From: Ixodes scapularis
Lineage: Eukaryota > Arthropoda > Arachnida > Ixodida > Ixodidae
Direction: 5' to 3'
DNA length: 64,000 bases
NCBI RefSeq assembly: GCF_016920785.2
Contig: NW_024609880.1
Span: forward strand, 60,401,292-60,465,291
Each line of letters begins with the position of its first letter. Position 1 is the stretch's first letter. A model generated the notes under the pieces. It was not told the origin of the DNA, did not search any database, and was given only the letters and a program-made list of their open reading frames with translations. A program made the position numbers and the translations under genes. This document shows, piece by piece, positions 1 to 10,200 of this stretch.

Positions 1-43
1 GAAACGGAAAAAGGGTTTTGTTGGCCGGGAGTTTTTCGCTGTA

Positions 44-50
44 TATAAAA
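44..50 (+). promoter_or_regulatory. TATA box of a hAT-type transposon
   Basis: TATAAAA lies about 125 bases upstream of the ATG at 173, followed by a plausible 5' leader. It probably served the decayed hAT transposase gene below. Seen in sequence; the assignment is inference. Confidence 0.45.
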
Positions 51-172
51 GGACCGTTCTGTAAGAAAATTTGCAGACGTGTTTGAGAAGGCGCGTCCGT
101 CCCGCGTCTGCGGGTTTTCTCAACGTGAGACTTGCATCCCTTCGTCGTCACGCGGAGTAGAAGGCCACCAGG

Positions 173-571
173 ATGGGAAGTAAGCGGAAAGCTCAGCATG
201 ACTACGCTACATATTTCATGGATGAATCGTCGTTCTGGTTCCGCGTGCTAATTGTTAATCCGTGCATAAAGGTGGAGCTGCCAGGGGGATTTGTGCCTTA
301 TGAAAGTATCTATCGGCTGGTCCTCCGAGACGAGAGCTAGCTGAGTGACCTAGAATCAGAGTTTCTTTGTTACCGCCAGTATGCTGTGACAAGCACCGTT
401 GATCCAGTGTTAATTTGGAAACTTCATTTACCTGACTGGCCACTACTGTCCCAAGCCTCGCTGGACATTTTGAGATTTCCTGTGTTCAGCGCAAATGTGG
501 AGCGTGCGTTTTCAAAATTGCGGGTTGTGAACCGCGAGGAACGTGCTGCCATGACGGATGCAAGCCTCTAG
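173..571 (+). pseudogene. hAT transposase remnant, internally deleted
   Basis: A single reading frame runs from an ATG at 173 to a TAG at 569-571 and is broken by one TAG at 338-340. The first 15 or so codons are basic and resemble the start of a BED-finger hAT transposase. The last 60 codons contain the hAT C-terminal dimerisation signature: FPVFSANVERAFSKLR followed by a V.REERAAMTDASL-like run. The whole catalytic middle is missing, since hAT transposases are normally 500-700 aa, so this is an internally deleted, inactive copy. The family is established by the dimerisation motif; the N-terminal assignment is inference. The original 5' end may lie just outside the window. Confidence 0.75.
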
Positions 572-822
572 AAATATGCTTGCATCTACTATAATAACCA
601 AGTGTGAGAAATATATGCTTCCTCGAGAAGTGAAGGAAATATGTGAATAAAATTGGAACTCTCTGTTTGTGATCAATCACATTTTTTTCTACCGATAATC
701 ACCGATTTTAGCCTCGTCGTGAGACGTTCCACCGAAATACACCGGTGTTTCGAGAATAAATAAACACCGAAAAACATCCGCCGATTTTTCTCACAAATAA
801 ACACCGGAAAGTACACACCCTA
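572..822 (+). mobile_element. 3' end of the same hAT element
   Basis: Non-coding 3' part. It contains a short motif repeated around 694, 755 and 797 (CACCGATTTT or AATAAACACCG forms) and ends in GTACACACCCTA, whose complement TAGGGTGTGTAC is a typical hAT terminal inverted repeat. The matching left end was not found inside the window. Confidence 0.5.
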
Positions 823-1115
823 CATATATGCTACAATGCAGTTGAAATGTGGTATGCCATCTTTGTTACGAAGACTGATGCAAGCAGTTGGCCATGTTAG
901 ACAAGTGCAACTACCTTTACCGGGACTGTCTTTGAAAGCCCACCTCCTTGTGATAAAGCTTAAGCTTACCTTGAAACCAAAACTAGCGTTCTTCGGCTAT
1001 CTACGAAATTGTGGAATATAATTCTCCGCACTAAAATCAATTTATTGACGGTGCTTAGAATCCATCGATCACCAGTGATTGATGGCCTATGGGGGCGGTC
1101 AGGGCAGGGTTGAAC

Positions 1116-1449
1116 CAGTGGCTCTTAAATGGGGCTTCGCGGTAGCTTTGGGGCCCGCAAAAAAAATTCTAGCGAGTCGCGAAGCCCTGCCTCATCAGTC
1201 AAGCGCGAAGATAAAAGTTGTATTTTTCTTCAGATTGAGAAGAAACATTCGAATTTTGGAGTGAGTCTTCTCGTGCGCAAGCCAGTGAGGAGAAGTATAC
1301 CTTACACGCGCCCTTAGTTATATACATTTACTAAACCATTATCACAATTAACCTATGCCTTTCCTTTTCCCTCACCACGAACGGGGTCCTCCGTCATTTC
1401 CGCCAATCCACAAGGCAGTCCGGGAAGCATCAATTGTTGAGAACCACTG
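1116..1449. mobile_element. hAT-type MITE, about 334 bp
   Basis: The left end reads CAGTGGCTCTTAA and the right end is its near-complement (TTGAGAACCACTG), matching the classic CAGTGGTTCTCAA-type hAT terminus. Flanking octamers GGTTGAAC and ATTTAAAC agree at 5 of 8 positions, compatible with a decayed 8-bp target duplication. No transposase is encoded. Confidence 0.6.
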
Positions 1450-1457
1450 ATTTAAAC

Positions 1458-2144
1458 GTTTTGAAGCGATATTGCGAAGCGAAGCATATCAACATGTCGC
1501 GGTCGATAAGGTGGCTTATTGCTTTAGTTCGCCAGTCAGGGAACACCGACTGCGATCAGCTCCGACGCGATGTGGCACAATATAGTGACGCAAATTTCGT
1601 CATTTACACGTTACCCTTTGGCGTCAAACGAGGGTTCCCCTTCCGGCGGCATCGCGCGTTTGGATTCGGTATCGCCGAATTTCCAGAACAAAACTTGACA
1701 ATAAAGAACTCGATCTGCATTCTCAATCCACGATGTCTGAAAAAATTGAGATGGACTTCAACATCGATTGCCCCCCTCTCTTAAATATAAAAATATGTAA
1801 TAAAATGTCTACTTAAAGAAAATTTATTAGTAAATTTCCGTTGATTAGTCATCTATTACTTGCATGCAGTCTTGAACCTGATGTACGCCTAGCTGTACAT
1901 CTCACTCGCACAGGCTTTCAGGTGTAGCTTTCGTATGTGTAGCTTTCATGGCTTTTCTTTAAAATTGTATTAGAGAAAAAAAGAACACCCTGTATAAAGT
2001 ATAACGTGTTAAACCAAATATTAACAAAAAAAAAGGCGCCTGATAAATAAGCCGCATCTTTCCGGCTCTATCATGGCAAAATCAACGCAATTTAAAAGAT
2101 TTCAAGTGTTTCTTTGCTGCGAGGTTGCAAAAACGAATTATTGT
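1458..2144. other. No gene recognised
   Basis: AT-rich sequence. An open frame of 116 codons starting at 1434 begins inside the MITE and shows no domain, so it is not called. Nothing else is supported. Confidence 0.5.
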
Positions 2145-2560
2145 TAGGGCTGGGCGTCGATTAAAATTTTGTAACCGGATTAATCACCACCCTATAATCA
2201 ATTCATCAATCCATTAATCATTTTCATACATACCCATGCCTAATAGTTCTTAAAAAGTCAAAATTACATGTTTGCTTTTATTGAATTTTGGATAAACGGC
2301 AGAATATACAATTTAAGATTCTAAATCAACATTGATCAGTAGGTGAGAACAATCAAAAGAAGTCCCCTCACACATTATTACCTCAGCCTCAAAAGCTAAG
2401 AAGTATATTGATATTCTCCGACAATACCGAACTCCTTTGATTGTTCACGATAGCCTCTGCCGCGCTAAACCGACACTCGAATAGCGTTGAACTGGCTGGC
2501 ACACGTATAACCTTCTCTACGCGTTTGGAGTTACAAATCTCGCCCCTAGAGTTTACTTCT
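2145..2560 (-). pseudogene. Second hAT transposase remnant (C-terminal dimerisation region)
   Basis: On the minus strand, 2550 to the TGA at 2389-2391 encodes VEKVIRVPASSTLFECRFSA followed by an AEAIVNNQRSSVLSENINIL-like stretch. This matches the hAT dimerisation motif (P.SS...ER.FS.A......R..L...N...L). The usual Glu-Arg of the core is Glu-Cys here. The terminus TAGGGCTGGGCG at 2145 is a typical hAT end and lies downstream of the coding remnant, as expected. This is a different hAT lineage from the one at 173-822. It is too short for a complete gene and was found by reading the minus strand directly. Confidence 0.7.
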
Positions 2561-3993
2561 AACTTTCACCTAAACTTTGCCTTCATAAAGGTGTATTTTT
2601 CCACGCATACATGGTGAAAGCGTTATATATTAACTTTTTTTATTTGATTGTTAATATCTAACCAATTACCCGGCTAAAAAATTAATCGGGATTAAAGCAT
2701 TATTTTAATAATCGTCAGAAACGGAGGTAGAGCTGTGACGAGAGGGCGCAGAGTCCTTAGAGTGCTGAGCTCTGATTGGAGAAATTAGTGGATAGACGCA
2801 AAGGCTTTGCCTTTGTCTGTACCCACAGTATCTCATCATCAGAAAGAACAAGAGGGTCGTCTGCTCCTCGGGCAGTGCTTCGCGTTCGAACGTGTTCGAG
2901 CAGTGAGTAGAGACAAAGGCAGTTTTTCTACGTTTAAGCACTGTGCTTTCATTCAAAGGTCCGCAAAAAAAAAAAAAAAGGTGAATTAGACGTTTGTGTT
3001 TCGACAGCATAATGTTGGTCCGTCTTTAAGATGTAGAGACACTGCTCATGCTGTAGTTGAGTAATTTAGCCAGTGCAGTGCGGCTACTAGCTTGCCGCCT
3101 TTAACGTGCACCACGAACACTACCGCACGGCGGTACGATGCACAGCGCTCTAACATATCCGCGAACTCTCATCTCCTCAGGCTCAGTTTCTCACCGTTTA
3201 GCGTTTCAGCGAGAGTGTCTCCTTCCGTCGGACACCACAGCCTCAACCCTTGTATTTTTCCCTTCTTCATTTTTTCAGAAGCATGTGTTTTAATCTTCCC
3301 CTCGCCTGCTGCACATCGCCCACCATATGTGCGAGCGCGCCCGCAGCCTTCAGACGGCATTTCAGAATCCCTTCGAACGCGTCCGTTGTTGTCACAGTTT
3401 GTTTAATATCGCATTCATAACCGGATTCCTATATTGATGAATGGTCATGTAATACTCGTGCTTTGCAGGAGTACGCTACAGAAATATGATTTGCAGGATC
3501 TAGGAGTCAGCATTGTAGCACGTTCTCTGTTCGAAATAAAAAAGAAAATTTGCTGCACAAAAAAAAAAAAAAAAAAAACGCTCATATGTACTGAGATACT
3601 GCATTGACAAAAAAGAGACTAAAAAGGCAAGCGCCGTTGAATCCCCGAGAATTTAGGAAAATAGTTGAAATGTTGGGTGTTTTATTGAGTTGGCTTTATA
3701 TAGCACCCCAATGAAGATGTAGGAGTTGAAAGTAAACGCAAGATGGTGCGGCTAGACAGAGCGTCTGTGCCCTGCAAAGTAAGTAGGGGTAAAAGCAAAA
3801 TAAAAAAAAAAATTCACCAACAACAAAAACAAGTTTTTTTTTTTTTTTTTGTAAGCAGCGTAAACAAGAATATTTGCTGTAAAACCGCCACGGCATTCCG
3901 AAACAATACGCCGAAAGTGAGAGGGAATAATAAACGAAATGTGTAAAATCTACTCCATAAACCAACAAACAAACAAACATTCAGTTTTTACCC
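2561..3993. other. Spacer rich in A/T homopolymers; possible processed retrocopy
   Basis: There are runs of 15 A (2965-2979), 20 A (3559-3578) and 17 T (3834-3850). The 20-A run is preceded 18 bases upstream by AATAAA (3535-3540), the layout of a processed transcript inserted by retroposition. The upstream body has no recognised coding content, so its source is unknown. Open frames spanning the homopolymers are not credible genes. Confidence 0.35.
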
Positions 3994-4007
3994 TATTAGC
4001 CCCGAGA
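3994..4007 (+). repeat. Left terminal inverted repeat (with flanking TA)
   Basis: TATTAGCCCCGAGA is the exact inverse complement of 18352-18365. It is immediately preceded by CCC. The TA at 3994-3995 is the likely left target-site copy. Similarity stops sharply after GAGA. Confidence 0.88.
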
Positions 4008-4041
4008 ACTTGGGGTGGCGCCCTCTCACGGCCAGTCGAAG

Positions 4042-4049
4042 TGACGTCA
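4042..4049 (+). promoter_or_regulatory. CRE palindrome near left transposon end
   Basis: TGACGTCA is a perfect CREB/ATF-type site 46 bases inside the left end and about 200 bases upstream of the nuclease start codon. The same octamer occurs near the right end, suggesting a shared promoter design for the two genes. Confidence 0.55.
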
Positions 4050-4245
4050 CGCCAAGGAGCGAATTTTCCCCGGCTCGGCTTGTGTACGTCGTACGCGGCA
4101 GGCTGCTTCGGTATTCGGTGCGGTAGATCCTTTCTCGTCTATTTATTCGACGATGGTTTTGTTTTTCTTTGTGGTTTCGCGAGGCGGTCGACTTTTGTGG
4201 AAATTTCGAGCAGGAATCGGGTCCGGATTTGTTCCGTGCTGCCTC

Positions 4246-7200
4246 ATGGACGACGGACACACCAGAGATCGAGTTACGGGTAAGCAAGCTCGTTCTTAGT
4301 TCCCAGCTCTCCGCTGCGCGCGGAACGCGCCCACCGACTGAAAATACTTGGCGTAGGAACGGTGTAGTGTTCGTGGTCTGAGCGACCTCGGTAACCGGTG
4401 CGTTAATAATTTTCCTTTGCAGTTGCACTGCCGGTGAGCAGAATTAATCGGTATGTGGACAAGGCCTGCGAGACAAGTCGGTGCCTCATCGAGGCCGAAG
4501 ATGTGTACTACGCTGGCCACGTCGTTGAGTGCGCCGTTGAAACGGCCCACGGCGACCGCTACACATTCCTGGCGTTTGTTTTACAAACATCCGCAATCTC
4601 TGGCGCCCCGCACGAGGTGAAAGTCGCCGTCTGCAGGTCGGAGGCTGACCAAGCCAGCCGCACGTGCAAGGCAGGGTATGTTTCGGGCCGGGCCGATCTT
4701 CTCTGCCACGAGCCGAACCACACGCTCGATTTTTACAGTGATCTGAAGTAACATAACTTTGTTTCCATAAAAAGAGCCTGTGAAATCCTTCATATATCGT
4801 GTTCCTTTAATTTTCGTGAATTTCGCGATCTCAAAACTTCGCAAAACTTAAAATCTCAGAAGTATTATTTCTGTCTACTAGAGGCCAGAACACTGTCAAA
4901 ATTTAGTGTCCGACCCCTGTACCCTTCTCGCCAGAACTTGTGGCTAAGGAATTGAATGTTTTAACGGGATCTGAATAAGCATCGGATTTCGCTAGTCTTG
5001 CCTGCTTGTCGTATCGACACATATTCTTTGTTCCAAATATTAAATTTAAGGCAACTAATTTCGAAGAGCTAGCTCTTTCGCGCAAGGGTGCTTAATTTAG
5101 TTGAGCGGCTAACACATCTGGATTATTTATGCTAGTATTTCATAAACAACTGCTTTTACGTTTATGCGCCCAAACATAAGTGCCATGTTTACATCATGCT
5201 AATTGCGGCAGGGGACTCGCCTAGCTTACCTCATTAGTGGCTGTGGTGAAATATTTTTAAAATATACTCTTTGCATCTCTCAAAGCCGTCTGTTTTGTTG
5301 GGTCTTCTCTTATTGCAGAAACTACAAGTGCAAGCACATTGTGGCTGTTTTACTTCACATCAACGCTGCAAGAACGTTCGAACAGCTATCGCCAACCGAC
5401 CAGCCTCAGAAGTGGGGCAAAGTGCAAAAGGAGCGCGTCATGGAGAAATATGAGCCAAGAATGATGGTTGACCTACCTTGCGCAAAGAAAGTAAGCTAAT
5501 CAAGACAAACTAAAAACCCTGATGCCGGGGAAACAATAGACAACATTGAGGGTTTCCCTCTATGTTGTGTCGTGCTTCATATTCAACCACCACCAACTTG
5601 TTTCCGCCTTAGCTCTCTGTTCATATGTTTACAAGTCTTGACCGAAACATAGTGACGACATCAACACAGAATTTTTGCCAGCAATCTGTCAACTTGCAAG
5701 CCGTTGGCTCTCTTGCTCAACAGTCGTATCGCATTGGATAAATGACAGCTTGACATGAATGGCAACAGTAATGTTTTCGGTGAGACAGTTTTTGGTAACC
5801 AAAAGAGCAGCAACTTGTGTCGCCTAGGTCTGTGGCCGTACAAATTATGGGGCAACGAGAAAACAGATAGCTTTATCTGCGTATGAAGAGCGATCTTAAG
5901 AAATAACGGACAGAAAAATATTTATGGTGATATTTCTAAGCGTTAAAGGAGCCCTCTGGAGCTTTCTGCGATCGTCTGTTTATGTTGTTATATTGCATAG
6001 TAGGTGCAAGTTAACATGTATACAAAGTTTTAGATTACATAACCGTTTATTAAGCAGATGGCAGAAGAAATATATAGGGAATTTTCTCTTGGAAGACAAT
6101 TCCCCATTCCCTGCCCATCGGTAAAACCTGACCAATGGAAATGCTGCATCTCGCGGTGAATGCGAACATTATTATTGCGACACTTTTTAAGCTCGTTGTA
6201 AATTAGAGTTTGAGAAAAACGTAAACTGATTGCGGTGCGGGAAACAGTCCGCAATTATCGCTCCAAAACCAGCGAACTGTTTTCTCCCCGCAAGCTTGTT
6301 TCTAGGGGGTGATGCGTCGGCGCGTCGGCTCGTCTGCCACCCGAGGCGTCTGCAGGCGTGCATTTGCGGGACACGTGTTCCTTCTTCCCGTGGATCCCGA
6401 CTCCGAAGCCAGCTTTGCGATCCTTTCACATCAACGAGTCAAACATTTCCTTGTCATCTGTGGAATGCGACTGCATATTGCAGTAGCAGCGCGACGGTGC
6501 GACGAACGACGGCTGCCGAGCACAAAATCCGGAGAGATTCCTCCGCGGGTGCGTGGTCAGCCGCGTTATTGACGCACAGTGACGCGGGAATCCTTCGCTT
6601 GCTATTGGCTGACGCATAAAGAGATGCCCCTCCCGTTTTCCGGGGTCATCTCAGAAAGGGGGGCGTGCCGGGGACTTTGATGGCAATTTTAATAGGGAAA
6701 TCCACCGCGCATGGCCGTAATCTTATGATTTTTAGGATCCTTAGGGCCTGTAGATTGAGTTACCGCCATAAATAGACCATCGCAGAACGCTCCGGAAGGC
6801 CCGTTTAAGCACTACTGGAAGCCATATTGTCAGGCACATAGCCAGGGTTTTGTTTTGGACAAGGGGAGGGGGCACCTATGACAAAATGTCATATGGGAGA
6901 CGTGATAGAAGGCCCCAGCAAAGCTGGGGACAGCAGGGGGGGGGGGGGGGAAGGTTGCGTGGCACCCCTTTTCTTCTCCCCGCCCCCTTCCTCGGGCAAC
7001 GTGAATACATATCATAGTAGATTTTGCCCTTTGCACTTTGTAGAAGTTGATTTTCAGCAGTGCCACAGAACACACAAGACAACATAAATATAAAAAATGG
7101 TAGACTGTTCGCTGCACTGTCAGCACCGCTCGACAAGGTGCTCTCTGTGTCAGAGGGCAAGTTGGCAAAAATTGTTGCCGGGCGGCAGTGACATGTTTTC

Positions 7201-10200
7201 GGAGCGTTGCTGCAATGTGGTAGGGTCCCTGAAATTATGTTTCCCTGTGTTGATGGGCCAAGTTCTCCGACTGTTTCTTCAATATGACAGGTCCTTAAGA
7301 TGTCACTATTTCATGTTGGCTATCGCATTTATGTAACAGTTCTGGTCCAGAAAGAATGCTTAAGTATCGCCTCCTCTATGCTGAATGTCTATACACAAAC
7401 TCATCTCTGTTATGTCGCGGCGCGGTGGTGGCGCACCGGTCGCATTTCCAGTATGGGGTTGTGGGCAGAAGCCCCCATGCCAGATGCGTATATCTGCATT
7501 GTTTTGAAAGGAACCAGACAAAAACATGCCTTCTTGTCAAAACGCTACGACTGGGGCCGTACCAAAAGTGTTGAGAAGGATTTGAAGGTCAGTTTTCACG
7601 TGCTCGGTTCGTCCGAGAATCTGTATATATGCCGTGAAAAGGGAAAAGCATACGCCGTCGGACAACGATTGCTTGGGCGGGAAGCACTTTGAGTTGAATT
7701 CACGAATACTTGTGGTCATCAGATTTATTTGTTTTGTTCCAACATGAACGCCAGAAAACCGTCAAGTTATGCGAACCACCTACGGACTACGTTCAGTGCG
7801 CCTTCAAGTTCAGACGTCCCCCTGATTGATCGAACTGCCGTCTGCTCTTTCAAACGTTTCTGCTTGTCGTCTGCTCTCTTAGATGACGCTGGCCCGTAGA
7901 ACAAATGTTGGCTCTGTACTTGCAATAAGAAGTAAGTGCAGGCCTGAAAAGACTTAAATTTGAAGGTTGGTAAGCAGGCTCGATGTAAACAGTAAATACA
8001 AAAAGATGTTGATCATTGTTACCAGTGGCCATCACCGACTTGTTATCCCTAATTCACTTGGTTCGGTTCTGCTTGCGAATTTCAGTATCGACGTCGGCTA
8101 TCTCGGCTACGGTTCACGCTTTTGCAGCCTGAGTGGCGTCGCGACTGAAAATTGCGAGCGAAATCGCATCATGCGAATCAGGCTTTAGCATACATACTGC
8201 GGCGTCCACGCGGAATGAAGCGCCAAATGTCACATTATTCACGCAAAGTTTTGCGGTGTAACGAGCCTCGGTAATTTTGCTGACGCCCTTCAAGTAGCCA
8301 GACATCGCCAGGAAGACGTGGAATCACCATTTCGAACGCGAAAAAGGCAGGGGGACTCATACCGACGCCGACAACATTGCATTTCAACGGTTTGTTTATG
8401 GGCGACGGCGAGCTTCTTGCCCACACCCCCATCGCGGATGCGCAGCGCCGGTGGCGTCCGCTAGGGGCGCTCCGGTTTGTTTGTAAACACGAGTTGGTGT
8501 ATTGGATCGCTCGTCTCGCATTGTTTAGAAATGAACCCATGCAGACACGCTGGGTGTCTGCATGGCAAGTACCTGCATCTTGATCCCTGACATCCATTTG
8601 TGCTTTTTTTCCCAGGTAAAGGCCAAAGAGACTCCTCAACTCCAGGGGCACGTCCTCGAAAGGCTTCTGAAGGATGTAGGACATCGGTCAGCTGCGAAAA
8701 TGCATTTTGAAGCTGCAGTCGAAGCAGGTACGCGCACACAGTTAAATTAATTAGAGCCGAGCATGTGTGTGAGACTTCAGTCTCGCATGAAAAGAATGCG
8801 TTAGACAAGTAGTGGGACGCTCGATAACCATGCTACGTATTTACAATATTGTTGTGTCTGGAGCAGTTTTCTGAGGCATCATTCACAATTTGCGCACTCT
8901 AACTAGCCTAAAACTGTAAGCACAAGGATAGTAGCACATGCTCAGCAACAGTCGGTAAACGTGTTGACTGATAACCATCACGGTGCAGGATAGGAACATG
9001 GCATACCTATGCAATAACAGTTCATGTATTATGTAAAAGCTTCTGGTGTGCTAACAGGTAAATAATGATGGCGCATGATGCGTCTTGCCAGGTCGGTAGG
9101 CTAACAAATTTTATTTTATAGTACACAGGCATATTTGTCGGTAAAGTGTTTGGCGATTATCTTACTTTTCCTAACGATTTCTCTTTATAGGCCCTGGTTG
9201 CCTATATTCCACAAATAAATAAATATATAGATGTGCCGCTGAGCAGGTCAGTAGGCAGGCTATCTTTAAAATAAAAAGTGTGGGTAATGTAGATATATCA
9301 TGTTACGCCCACTAAACTGTCTCCAAACAGTGATGTTTATGCAAGTAAGGTTGTGTGGCAATGCCACGCTTGAAGGGCAAAGTGGAAACATGAATGATGA
9401 TGCTGGCCATAGTTTTGTGACAATTAATCAAGACTGGTGTTGCTGATTTCTTTAGGGCAGCCTACACGCGTTTGCGAGCAGGGCCTCTGAGTACCAGCGT
9501 CTTGTTAGCTGGGGTGTGCATGGGGCATGCCATATTCTGATTACGATGCCTCACTAAGGCTATGGTGATTGGATCATGGCATGCTTTGAAGCGCACCCCA
9601 GCCAAGAAGATGGCAGCACCCAGAGGCTGTACTCGGAAACGTGTATTACTTCCGGTGTGTTTGATAGCTAAACATCAAACATGAGTGATCGTAAAGTACA
9701 CAAGAAAGGTAAAAAGCAGACATTGCTAAAAGCTGTTGTTGATTTCACACTGACTGGCTGTCCAGCAGTCGTTGCTGTAAACTATGCAGGTTGAACTGGG
9801 TGCCGTGCGACAGTAAAATATGCTGATAAGGTGGACTCTAGCTTTTTGTATATTCGGTATAGATGTAAGACCAGAGAACCACCGCAAATGCTAGTGCATA
9901 GCTTCTCAAGCTGGATTACTAGGTATACAGGCGTCGACCGGTGTGCTCTCTGGGGTTTCCCGAGCTCCAAAACTTTCCGCAAAAGCAGTGGAAACACTGT
10001 TGTCACTGTTTAATCCTTGAGAAGCCTTGCTGCTTGGGTAGCAAACAATCTACAGCTTATGTGGAGGGCAAGTTTGTCTGCTTCTTGCGCAGGGGGTAGC
10101 GGTGACGTCAGAACGCCGAGCCCCGATTGGCAGATCGCGACCCCCTATCTGAGCGTCGTATGCTCCTTTGCAGCATCGTCTGGTCCTTTGCAACGTCGTC

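Noticed and set aside
1434..1784. 116-codon plus-strand frame
   Set aside because: Starts inside the right end of a hAT MITE and has no recognisable domain.
2705..3010. 101-codon minus-strand frame
   Set aside because: Begins just upstream of a poly-A/T run, no domain; likely chance or repeat-derived.
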